Positions 41,145 through 49,608 of a stretch of DNA of 64,000 nt are shown here, piece by piece (position 1 is the first letter of the stretch; each line of letters opens with the position of its first letter). This DNA comes from JAYWXI01 sp036016955 (GTDB lineage Bacteria > Bacteroidota > Bacteroidia > Flavobacteriales > Weeksellaceae), in assembly GCF_036016955.1 (NCBI RefSeq), contig NZ_JAYWXI010000001.1, forward strand, positions 237,339 through 301,338, written 5' to 3'. The translations under genes and the position numbers were made by a program. The notes beneath the pieces were generated by a model. The model was not told the origin of the DNA. It did no database searches and worked only from the letters and a program-made list of their open reading frames with translations.

Positions 41145-42566
41145 TTGAAAAAGTTACTCAACGAAACGCTGATTTATGGTGCGGGAGCCATTATGCCTCG
41201 TATCATTATTTTTATTCTTCATCCGCTTTATGTTCATTTTATTGACAACGACGAGTTTGCCCAGTTTACCAATCTTTACGCTTTTGTGTCGTTTGTCAAC
41301 GTGATTTTGACTTTTGGCTTTGAAACGGCTTTTTTCAGGTATTCGGCGGAGAAGGGAAACGAGCAGAAAACGTTTTATACTTCGTTTTGGTTTTTGCTTG
41401 GTTTTTCGGCTTTGTTTTTATTGGGGACTTTGGTTTTTCTCCGTCCTATTGCTTCGTTCTTGGGGTATGGGGCTTCCCCGGAATATGTCCGTTGGTTTGC
41501 TTGGATTGCGTTTTTCGATGCGGTTTGTGTGATTCCCTTTGCTTGGCTTAGGTTTAATAACCGTCCGATAAGGTATTCTGCGGTGCGGGTGGCGCAGTCT
41601 TTACTTCAAACAGTGACGGTGGTGGCTTTGTTTTTATGGGTTCCTTCGGAGGTTTCCTCTCGTTTGGGAATGCACGAAAAGGTATCTTATACGTTTTGCA
41701 GTAATTTAGCGGGCAGCGTCTTTGGAGTGCTCTTGCTGGCGCCGATAATCGGTAAGGTGAGGTGGGTTTTCGATAAGGAGCTCTTTCGTCGGATGATTGG
41801 TTATTCCTGGCCGGTCATGGTGGCGGGATTGGCGTTCATGTTTAATGAAAATTTTGACAAATTTATTCAGTATTACCTTATTCCTAAGGGGGATGCGGGG
41901 GCTTACGGCGGGGTGTATAAATTGGCGGTGCTTATGACGCTTTTTGTTACGGCGTACCGTATGGGGATTGAACCTTTTTTCTTCCGTCAGATGAATCAAA
42001 AAAATGCTCGTCAGACGTACGCCCGGGTGACGGAATATTTTACGTTTTTTTCGGCGGTCGTGGCGATGGGGATTATTGCAAATGTTTCTTGGTTGAAGGG
42101 GATTTTTGTTCCGAATAAAAGTTACTGGATAGCGACCGACATTGTTCCTATTATTGTGGTGGCCAATATGTGCTTTGGGATTTATTACAACCTTTCGACT
42201 TGGTACAAGGTTACGGATCGTACGTTTGTGGGGACGTTAATCTCTTGGGTGGGGGCTTTCATTACGATTGGGGCTAATCTATTACTTTTGGGGAAATACG
42301 GGTTTATGGTGTCGGCTTGGATAACGCTGGTTACTTATTTTGTGATGATGATGTTGTCGTATGTTTTGGGGCAGAGGTATTACCCTATTCCTTATCGGGT
42401 GGGCAAGATGGGGCTTGTGCTGTTGGGGCTTTGTTTGTTTAGTTGGTTGTCTTATTATTGCTTTGAGGCTAATGTTTGGGTGGGCAACCTTTTGTTTTTG
42501 TTGTTTTCAGGTTGGATTTTTTACTCCGAAAAGGCGATGATTTGGAGTAAAATCAGGAAAAAATGA
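41145..42566 (+). CDS. polysaccharide flippase, oligosaccharide-lipid MOP family
   Basis: The 473-residue inner-membrane protein with about 12-14 hydrophobic segments follows the Wzx/MurJ-like pattern: MPRIIIFILHPLYVHFID, GFETAFFRYSAEKG near the start and KYGFMVSAWITLVTYFVM near the end. It would flip a lipid-linked sugar or peptidoglycan precursor outward. The start is a TTG at 41145, chosen because the family N-terminus LNETLIYGAGAIMPR begins directly after it. The nucleotidyltransferase lies 182 bp downstream. Confidence 0.87.
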   Translation: MKKLLNETLIYGAGAIMPRIIIFILHPLYVHFIDNDEFAQFTNLYAFVSFVNVILTFGFETAFFRYSAEKGNEQKTFYTSFWFLLGFSALFLLGTLVFLRPIASFLGYGASPEYVRWFAWIAFFDAVCVIPFAWLRFNNRPIRYSAVRVAQSLLQTVTVVALFLWVPSEVSSRLGMHEKVSYTFCSNLAGSVFGVLLLAPIIGKVRWVFDKELFRRMIGYSWPVMVAGLAFMFNENFDKFIQYYLIPKGDAGAYGGVYKLAVLMTLFVTAYRMGIEPFFFRQMNQKNARQTYARVTEYFTFFSAVVAMGIIANVSWLKGIFVPNKSYWIATDIVPIIVVANMCFGIYYNLSTWYKVTDRTFVGTLISWVGAFITIGANLLLLGKYGFMVSAWITLVTYFVMMMLSYVLGQRYYPIPYRVGKMGLVLLGLCLFSWLSYYCFEANVWVGNLLFLLFSGWIFYSEKAMIWSKIRKK

Positions 42567-42610
42567 CAAAAATGAGCTTTGGACGGAGGGTATGGGAGTG
42601 AAATTTTTAT

Positions 42611-42618
42611 TAAATTTG
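42611..42618 (+). promoter_or_regulatory. -7 element of the sugar nucleotidyltransferase gene
   Basis: TAAATTTG, 130 bp before the start, leaving a long leader. Confidence 0.4.
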
Positions 42619-42748
42619 TCCAATACCGTTACGGAGACGTAAGGTTTTGATCTTCGTTAAATAGAAGGCTGAAAAGCGACGGAGATTTTTGGTTTAAAAA
42701 GACTTTAGTAGAAAAAATAATTTTAAAAACACAAAAGAAAAATACAAC

Positions 42749-43768
42749 ATGAAGATTATTGTCCCTATGGCAGGAAGAGGTTCTCGGTTGAGGCCTCATA
42801 CATTAACGGTTCCTAAACCTCTTATTCCTATTGCGGGGAAGCCGATTGTGCAGCGGTTGGTGGAAGATATTGCGAAAGTGGCAGGCGAGCCGATTGAGGA
42901 GGTGGCTTTTATTATCGGGGATTTTGGGGCTGAGATTGAAGCTTCATTGATTCGGATTGCCGAAAAATTGGGGGCAAAAGGGAGCATATATAAACAGGAC
43001 GAACCTTTGGGGACGGCGCATGCGATTAAATGTGCCGAGGCTTCGATGCAGGGGGACGTGGTGGTGGCTTTTGCCGATACTTTGTTCCGTGCGGACTTCC
43101 ATTTGGATAAGAACTCCGATGGGGTGATTTGGGTGAAGAAGGTGGAAGATCCTTCGGCGTTTGGTGTGGTTAAGCTTGATGAATATGGGTTTATCACCGA
43201 TTTTGTGGAGAAGCCTAAAACGTTTGTTTCGGATTTGGCGATTATCGGGATTTACTACTTCAAATCGGCAGAGACTTTGATGGCGGAAATCAACTATATC
43301 ATGGAGAATGATATCCGTGAGGGCAGCGAATACCAGTTGACTACGGCGCTTGAGAATCTTCGAGCCAAAGGGGCTAAGTTTTCTTTGGGCAAAGTGGACG
43401 ATTGGATGGATTGTGGCAACAAAAATGCTACGGTAGAAACCAACGGGAAGATTTTGCAGTACGAGCAAGATGCTTTTGAGGCTTTTCCGGTTTCGGCCAA
43501 AATTGAAAACTCATTGATTATTCCGCCTTGTTATATTGGGGAAAATGTGGAGATTAAAAATTCTAAAATCGGTCCTTTTGTTTCCATTGGGAACGGGACG
43601 AAGGTGGTGAATTCTAATATTGACCACTCTTTGATTCAGGAGAAAACGGTGATTAACCATGGGAATCTTAGTAATTCGATGATAGGGAATAATGCGCAGT
43701 ATTATGGGGTTTCTAGGGAGATTTCTTTGGGGGATTTTTCGGTTTTGGATTTTTTCTCCAAGAGCTGA
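42749..43768 (+). CDS. sugar-phosphate nucleotidyltransferase with left-handed beta-helix
   Basis: The 339-residue enzyme has the NTP-transferase N-terminus MKIIVPMAGRGSRLRPHTLT and VPKPLIPIAGKPI, catalytic-site DTLFRADF and a hexapeptide-repeat tail (IENSLIIPPCYIGENVEIKN) forming a left-handed helix. It activates a sugar 1-phosphate, probably glucose or mannose, to NDP-sugar. The substrate is not fixed by the sequence. It follows the flippase, so both likely serve surface glycans. Confidence 0.88.
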   Translation: MKIIVPMAGRGSRLRPHTLTVPKPLIPIAGKPIVQRLVEDIAKVAGEPIEEVAFIIGDFGAEIEASLIRIAEKLGAKGSIYKQDEPLGTAHAIKCAEASMQGDVVVAFADTLFRADFHLDKNSDGVIWVKKVEDPSAFGVVKLDEYGFITDFVEKPKTFVSDLAIIGIYYFKSAETLMAEINYIMENDIREGSEYQLTTALENLRAKGAKFSLGKVDDWMDCGNKNATVETNGKILQYEQDAFEAFPVSAKIENSLIIPPCYIGENVEIKNSKIGPFVSIGNGTKVVNSNIDHSLIQEKTVINHGNLSNSMIGNNAQYYGVSREISLGDFSVLDFFSKS

Positions 43769-43862
43769 TTCCGAACGTTGTTAAGAACTATTGCCGAGCC
43801 ACACAAATGATTTTGTGTGGTTTGGCTTTGATATTGCAGTGTTGTTTTAAAAGTTAAAGGAC

Positions 43863-44654
43863 GTGAAAAAATTAGTGTTTATTCTGTTTTCGGTGTTTTT
43901 TTTGTGGTCTTGTAAAACCAAAACTGCGGTTATTTCGGAGCCTTTGGTGAAGCCTAAGACGAACGAGAAGGCTGATTTTATAAAGAAAATCACAAGGAAG
44001 GCGACGTTTGAACAGGTGAAGATTAATAGCAAGATCGACGTTCAGATGGGGCGTTTTGTTCCGCCTATTGAGGCGACGGTTTATATCGAGAACGGGGAAA
44101 AGATTTGGATGAATATGGCGGCGGTTTTTATTAATGTGGCTCGGGGAGTGGCTACGCCTCAGGGTATTCAGGGGTATGAAAAATGGAACAGAACTTATTT
44201 GGATTCGGATTATGCGTACCTTAACCGCTTGTTGAATGTTAACTTTATTGATTATTCTTCGCTTCAGAACCTTTTGACGGGGCGGGTGTTTGTTCCGGTG
44301 AATGAATCTGATTTTCAGTGGACAACGCAGGGGTCGGGGTATCGGTTGAACTCGGTTAATCCTCAAAAAATTACGGTGGATGGGAAGACAATGGGGTATA
44401 CCGTTTCGATGGAATATACCTCGGGTTTGGATTTGAGCAAGGTGGTTTTGAAGGAAGATCGGTCGTCGTCGTCGCTGGAGGTTTGGTACGAGGACTGGGG
44501 TTTGTTTGGGGGCGAGCGTTTCCCAAAAAGTGTTAAAATAATTATAAAAGGCGACAAAAACGGCCAGGTCTTGATTGAAAATACGAAATTTGACTTTTCT
44601 AGGATGCAGACGCCTTATGCTGTGCCGAGTAACTATACAAAAGCAAAGATTTAA
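43863..44654 (+). CDS. DUF4292 lipoprotein
   Basis: GTG start at 43863; 263 residues with a lipobox FFLWSCKTK, then a beta-rich LolA/LolB-like domain: EATVYIENGEKIWMNMAAVF, and EVWYEDWGLFGGERFPKSV. The DUF4292 family is a flavobacterial relative of outer-membrane lipoprotein-handling folds. It directly precedes the EnvC-like gene with no gap, consistent with an envelope operon. Confidence 0.82.
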   Translation: MKKLVFILFSVFFLWSCKTKTAVISEPLVKPKTNEKADFIKKITRKATFEQVKINSKIDVQMGRFVPPIEATVYIENGEKIWMNMAAVFINVARGVATPQGIQGYEKWNRTYLDSDYAYLNRLLNVNFIDYSSLQNLLTGRVFVPVNESDFQWTTQGSGYRLNSVNPQKITVDGKTMGYTVSMEYTSGLDLSKVVLKEDRSSSSLEVWYEDWGLFGGERFPKSVKIIIKGDKNGQVLIENTKFDFSRMQTPYAVPSNYTKAKI

Positions 44655-46238
44655 ATGATAAAGAAAAGAGTCTATGTCGCTTTAGCGGTGCTTTCTTTCG
44701 GAGTGGTTTTTTCACAAACCAAGACGCAATTGCAGCAACAGAATAACGAGCTTAAGAAGCAGATTGCGGCCATCAATGCGAACTTGGCGAAAACCAAAAA
44801 CGAAGCCAAGCTTTCGGTGGCTTACCTTAATGAAGTGAACAAAAAAATCGCCCTTCGGGAGAAGGTTTATAACAATACCCAAAAGGAAAAAAGGCTCATA
44901 GAGGACGATATTTATCTTAAACAGTTGGAGATTAATCGTCAGAAGAAAGAGTTGGCGGTTTTGCGGAAAAATTATGCGGAGGTTTTGGTTAAGGCTTACA
45001 AGAATAAGGGGGTACAGAATAAGGTGACGTTTATCCTTTCGTCCCGAAATTTGGGGGAGGCTTTGCGTCGAGTGCAGTACCTTAAAAATTATTCGGATTA
45101 TCAGGATAAAAAGGCGGCCGAGATTATGGGGGTTGCCGAGAAAATTCAAAAAAATATAGAATCCAGACAGAAGAGCGTTAAGGAGAAGGAGACGATTTTG
45201 TTGTCTCAGAAAAAAGATTTGGTTACCATTGAAGCGGAGCGCAAACAGAAGGAGGTTCTTTTGGCGGAATTTAAAAAGAACGAGCAAAAGCTTACGGCGG
45301 AGCTGAGCCAGAAGCAAGCGGAGTCTAAGGCATTGGAAGCTCGTATACGGGCAATTATTGCTGAGGAAATGCGTTTGGCGAAGGCGAAGGAGGAAGCGGA
45401 ACGAAAAGTTCGTGAAGAAAAAGAAAGACAAGCGAGGATTGCTGCGGAGCGGGAAAAGGCTCGAATCGAAGCGGAAAATAAAGCTCGTATAGCGGCGGCG
45501 GAAGCGGCTAAGAAAAAGGCAGAGGAAGACGCGCGAAAGCTGAAAGAAATAGCCGATAGAAAAGCGGCAGAAGAAGCTGAAAAAGCGAGAATGGCGGCTG
45601 CGGCCGAGGCGAGACGAGAAGAAGATGCGCGGAAAGCAGCGGAGGCTGAGAAAGCCGAGGCCCGACGTTTGGCGGCAGCCAAGGAAGCGGCCGAAGCGGC
45701 TGAAAAGGCCGCTAAGGCGGCTGAGAAGGCGGCGGTGGCCAGGGCGGCGGAAGCCGAACTGACCAAGAAGAAGGAGGATGAGAAAAAAGTTGTGGAGGCT
45801 AAGGTGATGTCGGCTTATGGGGTTGGTGCATCAGCCAGCGGTAATTTTGCCAGCAATCGGGGGAATCTTTCCATGCCGGCTTATGGGACTATCACCCATC
45901 GTTTTGGTCGACAGCCTCACCCGGTTTTTAAAAATATCGTGGAGGAAAATAACGGGATTAAAATTGCAGTGGCTCGGGGAACGGTGGCCAAATGCATTTA
46001 TCCGGGGACGGTTTCCCGTATTATAGTGGATGGGGGAAGTAAGACGGTGATTGTACGGCATGGCGGGTATTTTACCATTTATGCGAATTTGGAGAGCACG
46101 TCGGTTTCGCTTAATCAGAATGTGGTGGCTGGGACGCCTATTGGTACAGTTGGAGCGGATTTTGACGGTTCCTATACTTTGGATTTTCAGATTTGGAATG
46201 GTACGACGCCGGTAGATCCTCAAGGATGGGTGAGATAA
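44655..46238 (+). CDS. EnvC-like murein hydrolase activator, degenerate M23 domain
   Basis: The 527-residue exported protein has a signal peptide, a long coiled coil (about residues 25-385, very Ala/Glu/Lys-rich from ~245), and a C-terminal LytM/M23 domain. Motifs there: HRFGRQPHP, then NGIKIAVARG (lacks the zinc-ligand Asp of active enzymes) and VRHGGYFTIYANL (Asn where the second His of HxH-type ends). It is therefore probably a non-catalytic activator of amidases at division, like EnvC. Confidence 0.88.
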   Translation: MIKKRVYVALAVLSFGVVFSQTKTQLQQQNNELKKQIAAINANLAKTKNEAKLSVAYLNEVNKKIALREKVYNNTQKEKRLIEDDIYLKQLEINRQKKELAVLRKNYAEVLVKAYKNKGVQNKVTFILSSRNLGEALRRVQYLKNYSDYQDKKAAEIMGVAEKIQKNIESRQKSVKEKETILLSQKKDLVTIEAERKQKEVLLAEFKKNEQKLTAELSQKQAESKALEARIRAIIAEEMRLAKAKEEAERKVREEKERQARIAAEREKARIEAENKARIAAAEAAKKKAEEDARKLKEIADRKAAEEAEKARMAAAAEARREEDARKAAEAEKAEARRLAAAKEAAEAAEKAAKAAEKAAVARAAEAELTKKKEDEKKVVEAKVMSAYGVGASASGNFASNRGNLSMPAYGTITHRFGRQPHPVFKNIVEENNGIKIAVARGTVAKCIYPGTVSRIIVDGGSKTVIVRHGGYFTIYANLESTSVSLNQNVVAGTPIGTVGADFDGSYTLDFQIWNGTTPVDPQGWVR

Positions 46239-46284
46239 ATAAAAAAGAAGTAACTTTGTACAATCATATATAAAAATAAAGGAC

Positions 46285-46452
46285 ATGTTAGGATTTAAAG
46301 AGATACTGATTATTCTATTGATTATTATCGTTTTGTTTGGGGCGAAGAAGATTCCTGAACTAATGAAAGGTGTAGGATCTGGTATCAAAGAATTTAAAGA
46401 TGCTGTAAAGGAGGAAGACAAAAAAGAAGGGGAAGGCGAAACAAAGCAATAA
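46285..46452 (+). CDS. tatA: twin-arginine translocase subunit TatA/E
   Basis: The 55-residue protein is MLGFKEILIILLIIIVLFGA then KKIPELMKGVGSGIKEFKDA and an acidic/Lys tail. It has one N-terminal membrane helix, the FGAKKIPEL hinge and an amphipathic helix, the standard TatA plan. It forms the pore for folded protein export. It sits inside the envelope operon after the EnvC-like gene and 4 bp before the DUF4254 gene. Confidence 0.92.
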   Translation: MLGFKEILIILLIIIVLFGAKKIPELMKGVGSGIKEFKDAVKEEDKKEGEGETKQ

Positions 46453-46455
46453 AAA

Positions 46456-47070
46456 ATGGAATCTTTTTCACAATCGGCTTGGTCGGTTTTTAATGCGGCT
46501 ATTGAGGACTATCACAAGACGGACGATGTGGATGCGGTAGAGTGTAATCCGTACCCTTCAGGAAGTTTGGAATATCTTTTGTACTCCAAAAACTGGATTG
46601 ATACCGTTCAATGGCATTTGGAGGATATTATTCGTGATGAAAATATTGATCCTTCGGAAGCTTTGCTTATCAAAAGACGAATCGATTCCAGCAACCAAAA
46701 GCGTACCGATTTGGTAGAATATATTGACAGTTGGTTTTTGCAGCGTTATGAGGCGGTGGTTCCTTCGGAGGATGCGAGGATTAATACCGAGACGCCTGCT
46801 TGGGCGGTGGATCGTTTGTCTATTTTGGCGCTTAAGATTTACCATATGGCTTTGGAAGCTGGTCGGGAATCGGCGGAAGAATCGCACCGTGTTAAGTGCG
46901 GGGAAAAGCTAAAAGTGTTGCAGGAGCAAAAAGTGGATTTAGGCGAGGCCATAGACCGGCTTTTGGAGGAGATAGAGAACGGAACGGTTAAGATGAAGGT
47001 GTATAAACAGATGAAGATGTACAACGACGAGAGTCTGAACCCGATTCTCTACGGTAAGGGAAAAGCATAA
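46456..47070 (+). CDS. DUF4254 family protein
   Basis: The 204-residue helical soluble protein has the DUF4254 pattern: YPSGSLEYLLYSKNWIDTVQ, IIRDENIDPSEALLIKRRID and LKIYHMALEAGRESA. The family is common in Bacteroidota and has no known activity. It overlaps the following lipoprotein start by 1 bp and follows tatA by 4 bp. Confidence 0.85.
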   Translation: MESFSQSAWSVFNAAIEDYHKTDDVDAVECNPYPSGSLEYLLYSKNWIDTVQWHLEDIIRDENIDPSEALLIKRRIDSSNQKRTDLVEYIDSWFLQRYEAVVPSEDARINTETPAWAVDRLSILALKIYHMALEAGRESAEESHRVKCGEKLKVLQEQKVDLGEAIDRLLEEIENGTVKMKVYKQMKMYNDESLNPILYGKGKA

Positions 47071-47528
47071 TGAGGGGCATAAGTATTTTAATAATTGTAG
47101 TATTGGCTTTGGCTTGTTGTTCTTCGGAGAAGGTTACGCTTTCTCCGGTGTATGAGAGTTTGGCTTCATCGAAGGGGGCGGCTTCCGGTTATACGCCGAG
47201 GGCTTTTACCGAAAAGACGGGGCAGGTTTTTTATGCCGGTGAGTTGACTTCGCTTGTATCTTCGTTTCCTAAGTTTGAGAATAGCGCTTTGAATAAGGAG
47301 GTTAAAGCTCTGAAGTACCATGTCAAAGAATATGTTTACGCTGTGGAATCCTACAACTTGGTGGGGCAGGAGACAGCCATGCGAAACATTGAGAAGAGCT
47401 ACAAAAAAATACAAAAACTCCGCAAGTACCTTAGTGTGAATGACGATGAGGTAGTCAATCGTTATTTGGTGCGCATGAAGAGTAATCTTTCTCAGTTGGA
47501 GGCGCATGCCCAAGATTCACTTAAATAA
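47070..47528 (+). CDS. lipoprotein (152 aa)
   Basis: MRGISILIIVVLALACCSSE provides a lipobox LALACC. The mature part is helical with YHVKEYVYAVESYNLVGQET and RNIEKSYKKIQKLRKYLSV. It is the last gene of the envelope operon, overlapping the DUF4254 stop (TAATG). Function unknown. Confidence 0.75.
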   Translation: MRGISILIIVVLALACCSSEKVTLSPVYESLASSKGAASGYTPRAFTEKTGQVFYAGELTSLVSSFPKFENSALNKEVKALKYHVKEYVYAVESYNLVGQETAMRNIEKSYKKIQKLRKYLSVNDDEVVNRYLVRMKSNLSQLEAHAQDSLK

Positions 47529-47560
47529 ATAGGTTTTAATTTTATCGAATAATTTTTAGG

Positions 47561-48160
47561 ATGCTCAAAAAGCAAGCAGAGGCCAATGTACCTACGGCAT
47601 TTGGCTCTTTTCGCATGATGGCGTTTTCGGAGTCGGATTCCGATTGGATGCCTCATTTGGTTCTCGTAGCAGAAAATACCGATTTTTCTCAACCTGTAAA
47701 TGTGCGTTTTCATTCCGAATGCATTACGGGAGAGGTGTTTCATTCCAAAAAGTGCGAATGCGGAGAGCAGTTAGAGCAGGCCATGCGTTACATTCAGCAA
47801 CATGGCGGGCTTATTGTGTACCTTCGCCAGGAAGGGCGGAATATCGGGATTATCAATAAAATAAAGGCTTACGCTTTGCAGGAAAAGGGAATGGATACGG
47901 TTGAGGCCAATTTGCATTTGGGACTTCCTGCGGATGATCGGGATTTTGGAGTGGCGGTGGAGATTTTGAAAATGTTGGAAGTGAAGGAAATCAATCTTTT
48001 AACCAATAACCCCGAAAAACTTCATTATGTTGAGAACAGCGGGATTGTTTTGCGAAACCGTGTGCCTATTCAGATTCAGGCTACAGAGGAAAGCCGGGGG
48101 TATTTGGAGGTTAAGAAAAAATATTTCGGTCATCTTTTGGATGACCGAGATACTTTGTAA
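47561..48160 (+). CDS. ribA: GTP cyclohydrolase II
   Basis: The 199-residue enzyme opens GTP to start riboflavin synthesis. It has the zinc ligands Cys-x10-Cys-x-Cys in CITGEVFHSKKCECG, the catalytic stretch YLRQEGRNIGI, and the C-terminal LHLGLPADDRDF. It is the stand-alone RibA form, not fused to RibB. It lies 32 bp after the lipoprotein gene. Confidence 0.95.
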   Translation: MLKKQAEANVPTAFGSFRMMAFSESDSDWMPHLVLVAENTDFSQPVNVRFHSECITGEVFHSKKCECGEQLEQAMRYIQQHGGLIVYLRQEGRNIGIINKIKAYALQEKGMDTVEANLHLGLPADDRDFGVAVEILKMLEVKEINLLTNNPEKLHYVENSGIVLRNRVPIQIQATEESRGYLEVKKKYFGHLLDDRDTL

Positions 48161-48167
48161 AAAGAGA

Positions 48168-48875
48168 TTATAATTTCGATGCGCTGTCCAAAGCCAGCTC
48201 CATCATTTTTCTTAATGCACGTTGTCTTTCATCGGCAGAAAGATGTTCACCCGTAGGGATAATATCGGAAACGGTGAGTAGGGTAGCTGCGTTTTTTCCG
48301 GTGTATTTTGCGTTGGCGAATAAAGCAAAGGCTTCCATTTCTACGGCTGCGCATTGGTGTTTCAGCGCAATCGGGGGGATTTCTTGGCTTTTACGGTAAA
48401 AGATGTCGCTGGTATGGACATTGGTTTTTACAGTTTGGATGTTGGCCGAGGCTGCAACTTCATTGATGGTGTCGAAAATTTTGCCTTGGTGTTTTAGGAT
48501 TTCTTCATCCATTTCCCAAGCGTGCAGCGCGTAGGTACTTTCTGAAGCCGCTTGTTCCACGTTAATGAGGTCAAACAAGTTAAGTTCGCTGGTATAAGCT
48601 CCGCAGGTTCCTATTCGGATGATGTTTTCCACGTCGTACTCGGTAAAGAGTTCGTACGAGTAGATGCCGATGCTCGGAATTCCCATGCCGCTGGCTCCTA
48701 CTGTAATTTCTTTGTCTTTGTAGGTTCCGGTGTAGTAGAATATGTTCCGGGTTTGGCTTACCAGTTTGGCCTTTTCGAGATAATTTTCGGCGATATACTG
48801 GGCTCTTAGAGGGTCGCCTGGGAGTAATACCGTTTGGGCTATTTCGCCTTTTTGGGCACTGATGTGTACGCTCAT
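48168..48875 (-). CDS. deoD: purine nucleoside phosphorylase, DeoD type
   Basis: The 235-residue hexameric phosphorylase cleaves purine (deoxy)nucleosides to base and pentose 1-phosphate. The phosphate loop LLPGDPLRAQYIAENYL and the substrate segment AVEMEAFALFANAKYT mark the DeoD branch. It is convergent with ribA, 7 bp apart. Confidence 0.95.
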   Translation of the reverse strand: MSVHISAQKGEIAQTVLLPGDPLRAQYIAENYLEKAKLVSQTRNIFYYTGTYKDKEITVGASGMGIPSIGIYSYELFTEYDVENIIRIGTCGAYTSELNLFDLINVEQAASESTYALHAWEMDEEILKHQGKIFDTINEVAASANIQTVKTNVHTSDIFYRKSQEIPPIALKHQCAAVEMEAFALFANAKYTGKNAATLLTVSDIIPTGEHLSADERQRALRKMMELALDSASKL

Positions 48876-48924
48876 TGTTTTATTTTTTGTTGGTTACAAA
48901 GATAACGGTTTTGGAAACACTTAA

Positions 48925-48958
48925 AAAAATCCTGCCGTTTTGCAAGGGCAGGATTTTT
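48925..48958 (-). terminator. terminator of the 48987 lipoprotein gene
   Basis: A 12-bp stem AAAAATCCTGCC/GGCAGGATTTTT separates this gene from deoD. Confidence 0.88.
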
Positions 48959-48986
48959 ATCATTTTGGATATGAAGTTAATTGGAT

Positions 48987-49481
48987 TTACTTCAGTGTTT
49001 TGATGTGATTTTCGTTCAGGTTGTAGAATTTAACCACTTCGTTGTAATTACTCAGATCGACTTTGGCTTTTCCTGCGCCGGCAGGGATAACGAGCATTCT
49101 GAACGTCTGATTGTTGGTGTATTCTGCTCGGGTGCTTGGATCTAAGGTGAATTGCATATAAATTTTCACATCACTGCTTGTGAAGTCGTACTCGTAATTG
49201 ATTTCGCCTTCAGCCAAATAATAGGTTTTTGGTAGGGCTTCCCATACTTTTTGGCCATTTTCCACGGTTTTAAGTCGGTAAACGAGAACCATGTCGGTAG
49301 CGTAAAGTCGTCTCGGGAAATCGTAGACAAGAGAGTAGGACGGGGAAGTAAACGTTCCCGTGGCTTCGTAAACAACGGAGTAGGTATCATTGTCCACAAC
49401 GGTGTCTCTGCTATTGTCAGAGCAGCTTACGGCAAAAAGAGTTAGGGAGGCTAACAAAATGAAGGGAAAAAACTTTTTCAT
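48987..49481 (-). CDS. lipoprotein (164 aa)
   Basis: From the ATG at 49481: MKKFFPFILLASLTLFAVSC gives a signal peptide and lipobox, followed by a beta-rich domain with YSVVYEATGTFTSPSYSLVY and a C-terminal KAKVDLSNYNEVVKFYNL. The longer frame adds 23 residues without a signal and is rejected. Function unknown. Confidence 0.75.
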   Translation of the reverse strand: MKKFFPFILLASLTLFAVSCSDNSRDTVVDNDTYSVVYEATGTFTSPSYSLVYDFPRRLYATDMVLVYRLKTVENGQKVWEALPKTYYLAEGEINYEYDFTSSDVKIYMQFTLDPSTRAEYTNNQTFRMLVIPAGAGKAKVDLSNYNEVVKFYNLNENHIKTLK

Positions 49482-49581
49482 ATTACAGATAATTTTAGGG
49501 TTAATCTTTTTATGGGTTATACAATTTCGATTATCCAAAACGAATGCCAAAAATAGAAAGGTTTTGAAACTTTAAAAATTG

Positions 49582-49589
49582 TACTTTTG
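49582..49589 (+). promoter_or_regulatory. -7 element of the GH3/bshA operon
   Basis: TACTTTTG, 19 nt before the start at 49609. Confidence 0.45.
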
Positions 49590-49608
49590 TGCAAGATAAC
49601 GATTTTTT

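Noticed and set aside
45206..45766. Alanine/serine-rich minus-strand frame
   Set aside because: Antisense of the EnvC-like coiled coil; low-complexity reflection of Ala-Glu-Lys codons.
45400..45790. Tandem DNA repeat or CRISPR-like array
   Set aside because: Repeated GCGGCnGAnAAG-type codons encode a coiled coil; no regular spacers.
47529..47560. FMN riboswitch ahead of ribA
   Set aside because: Only 32 bp separate ribA from the previous gene; no room for the element.
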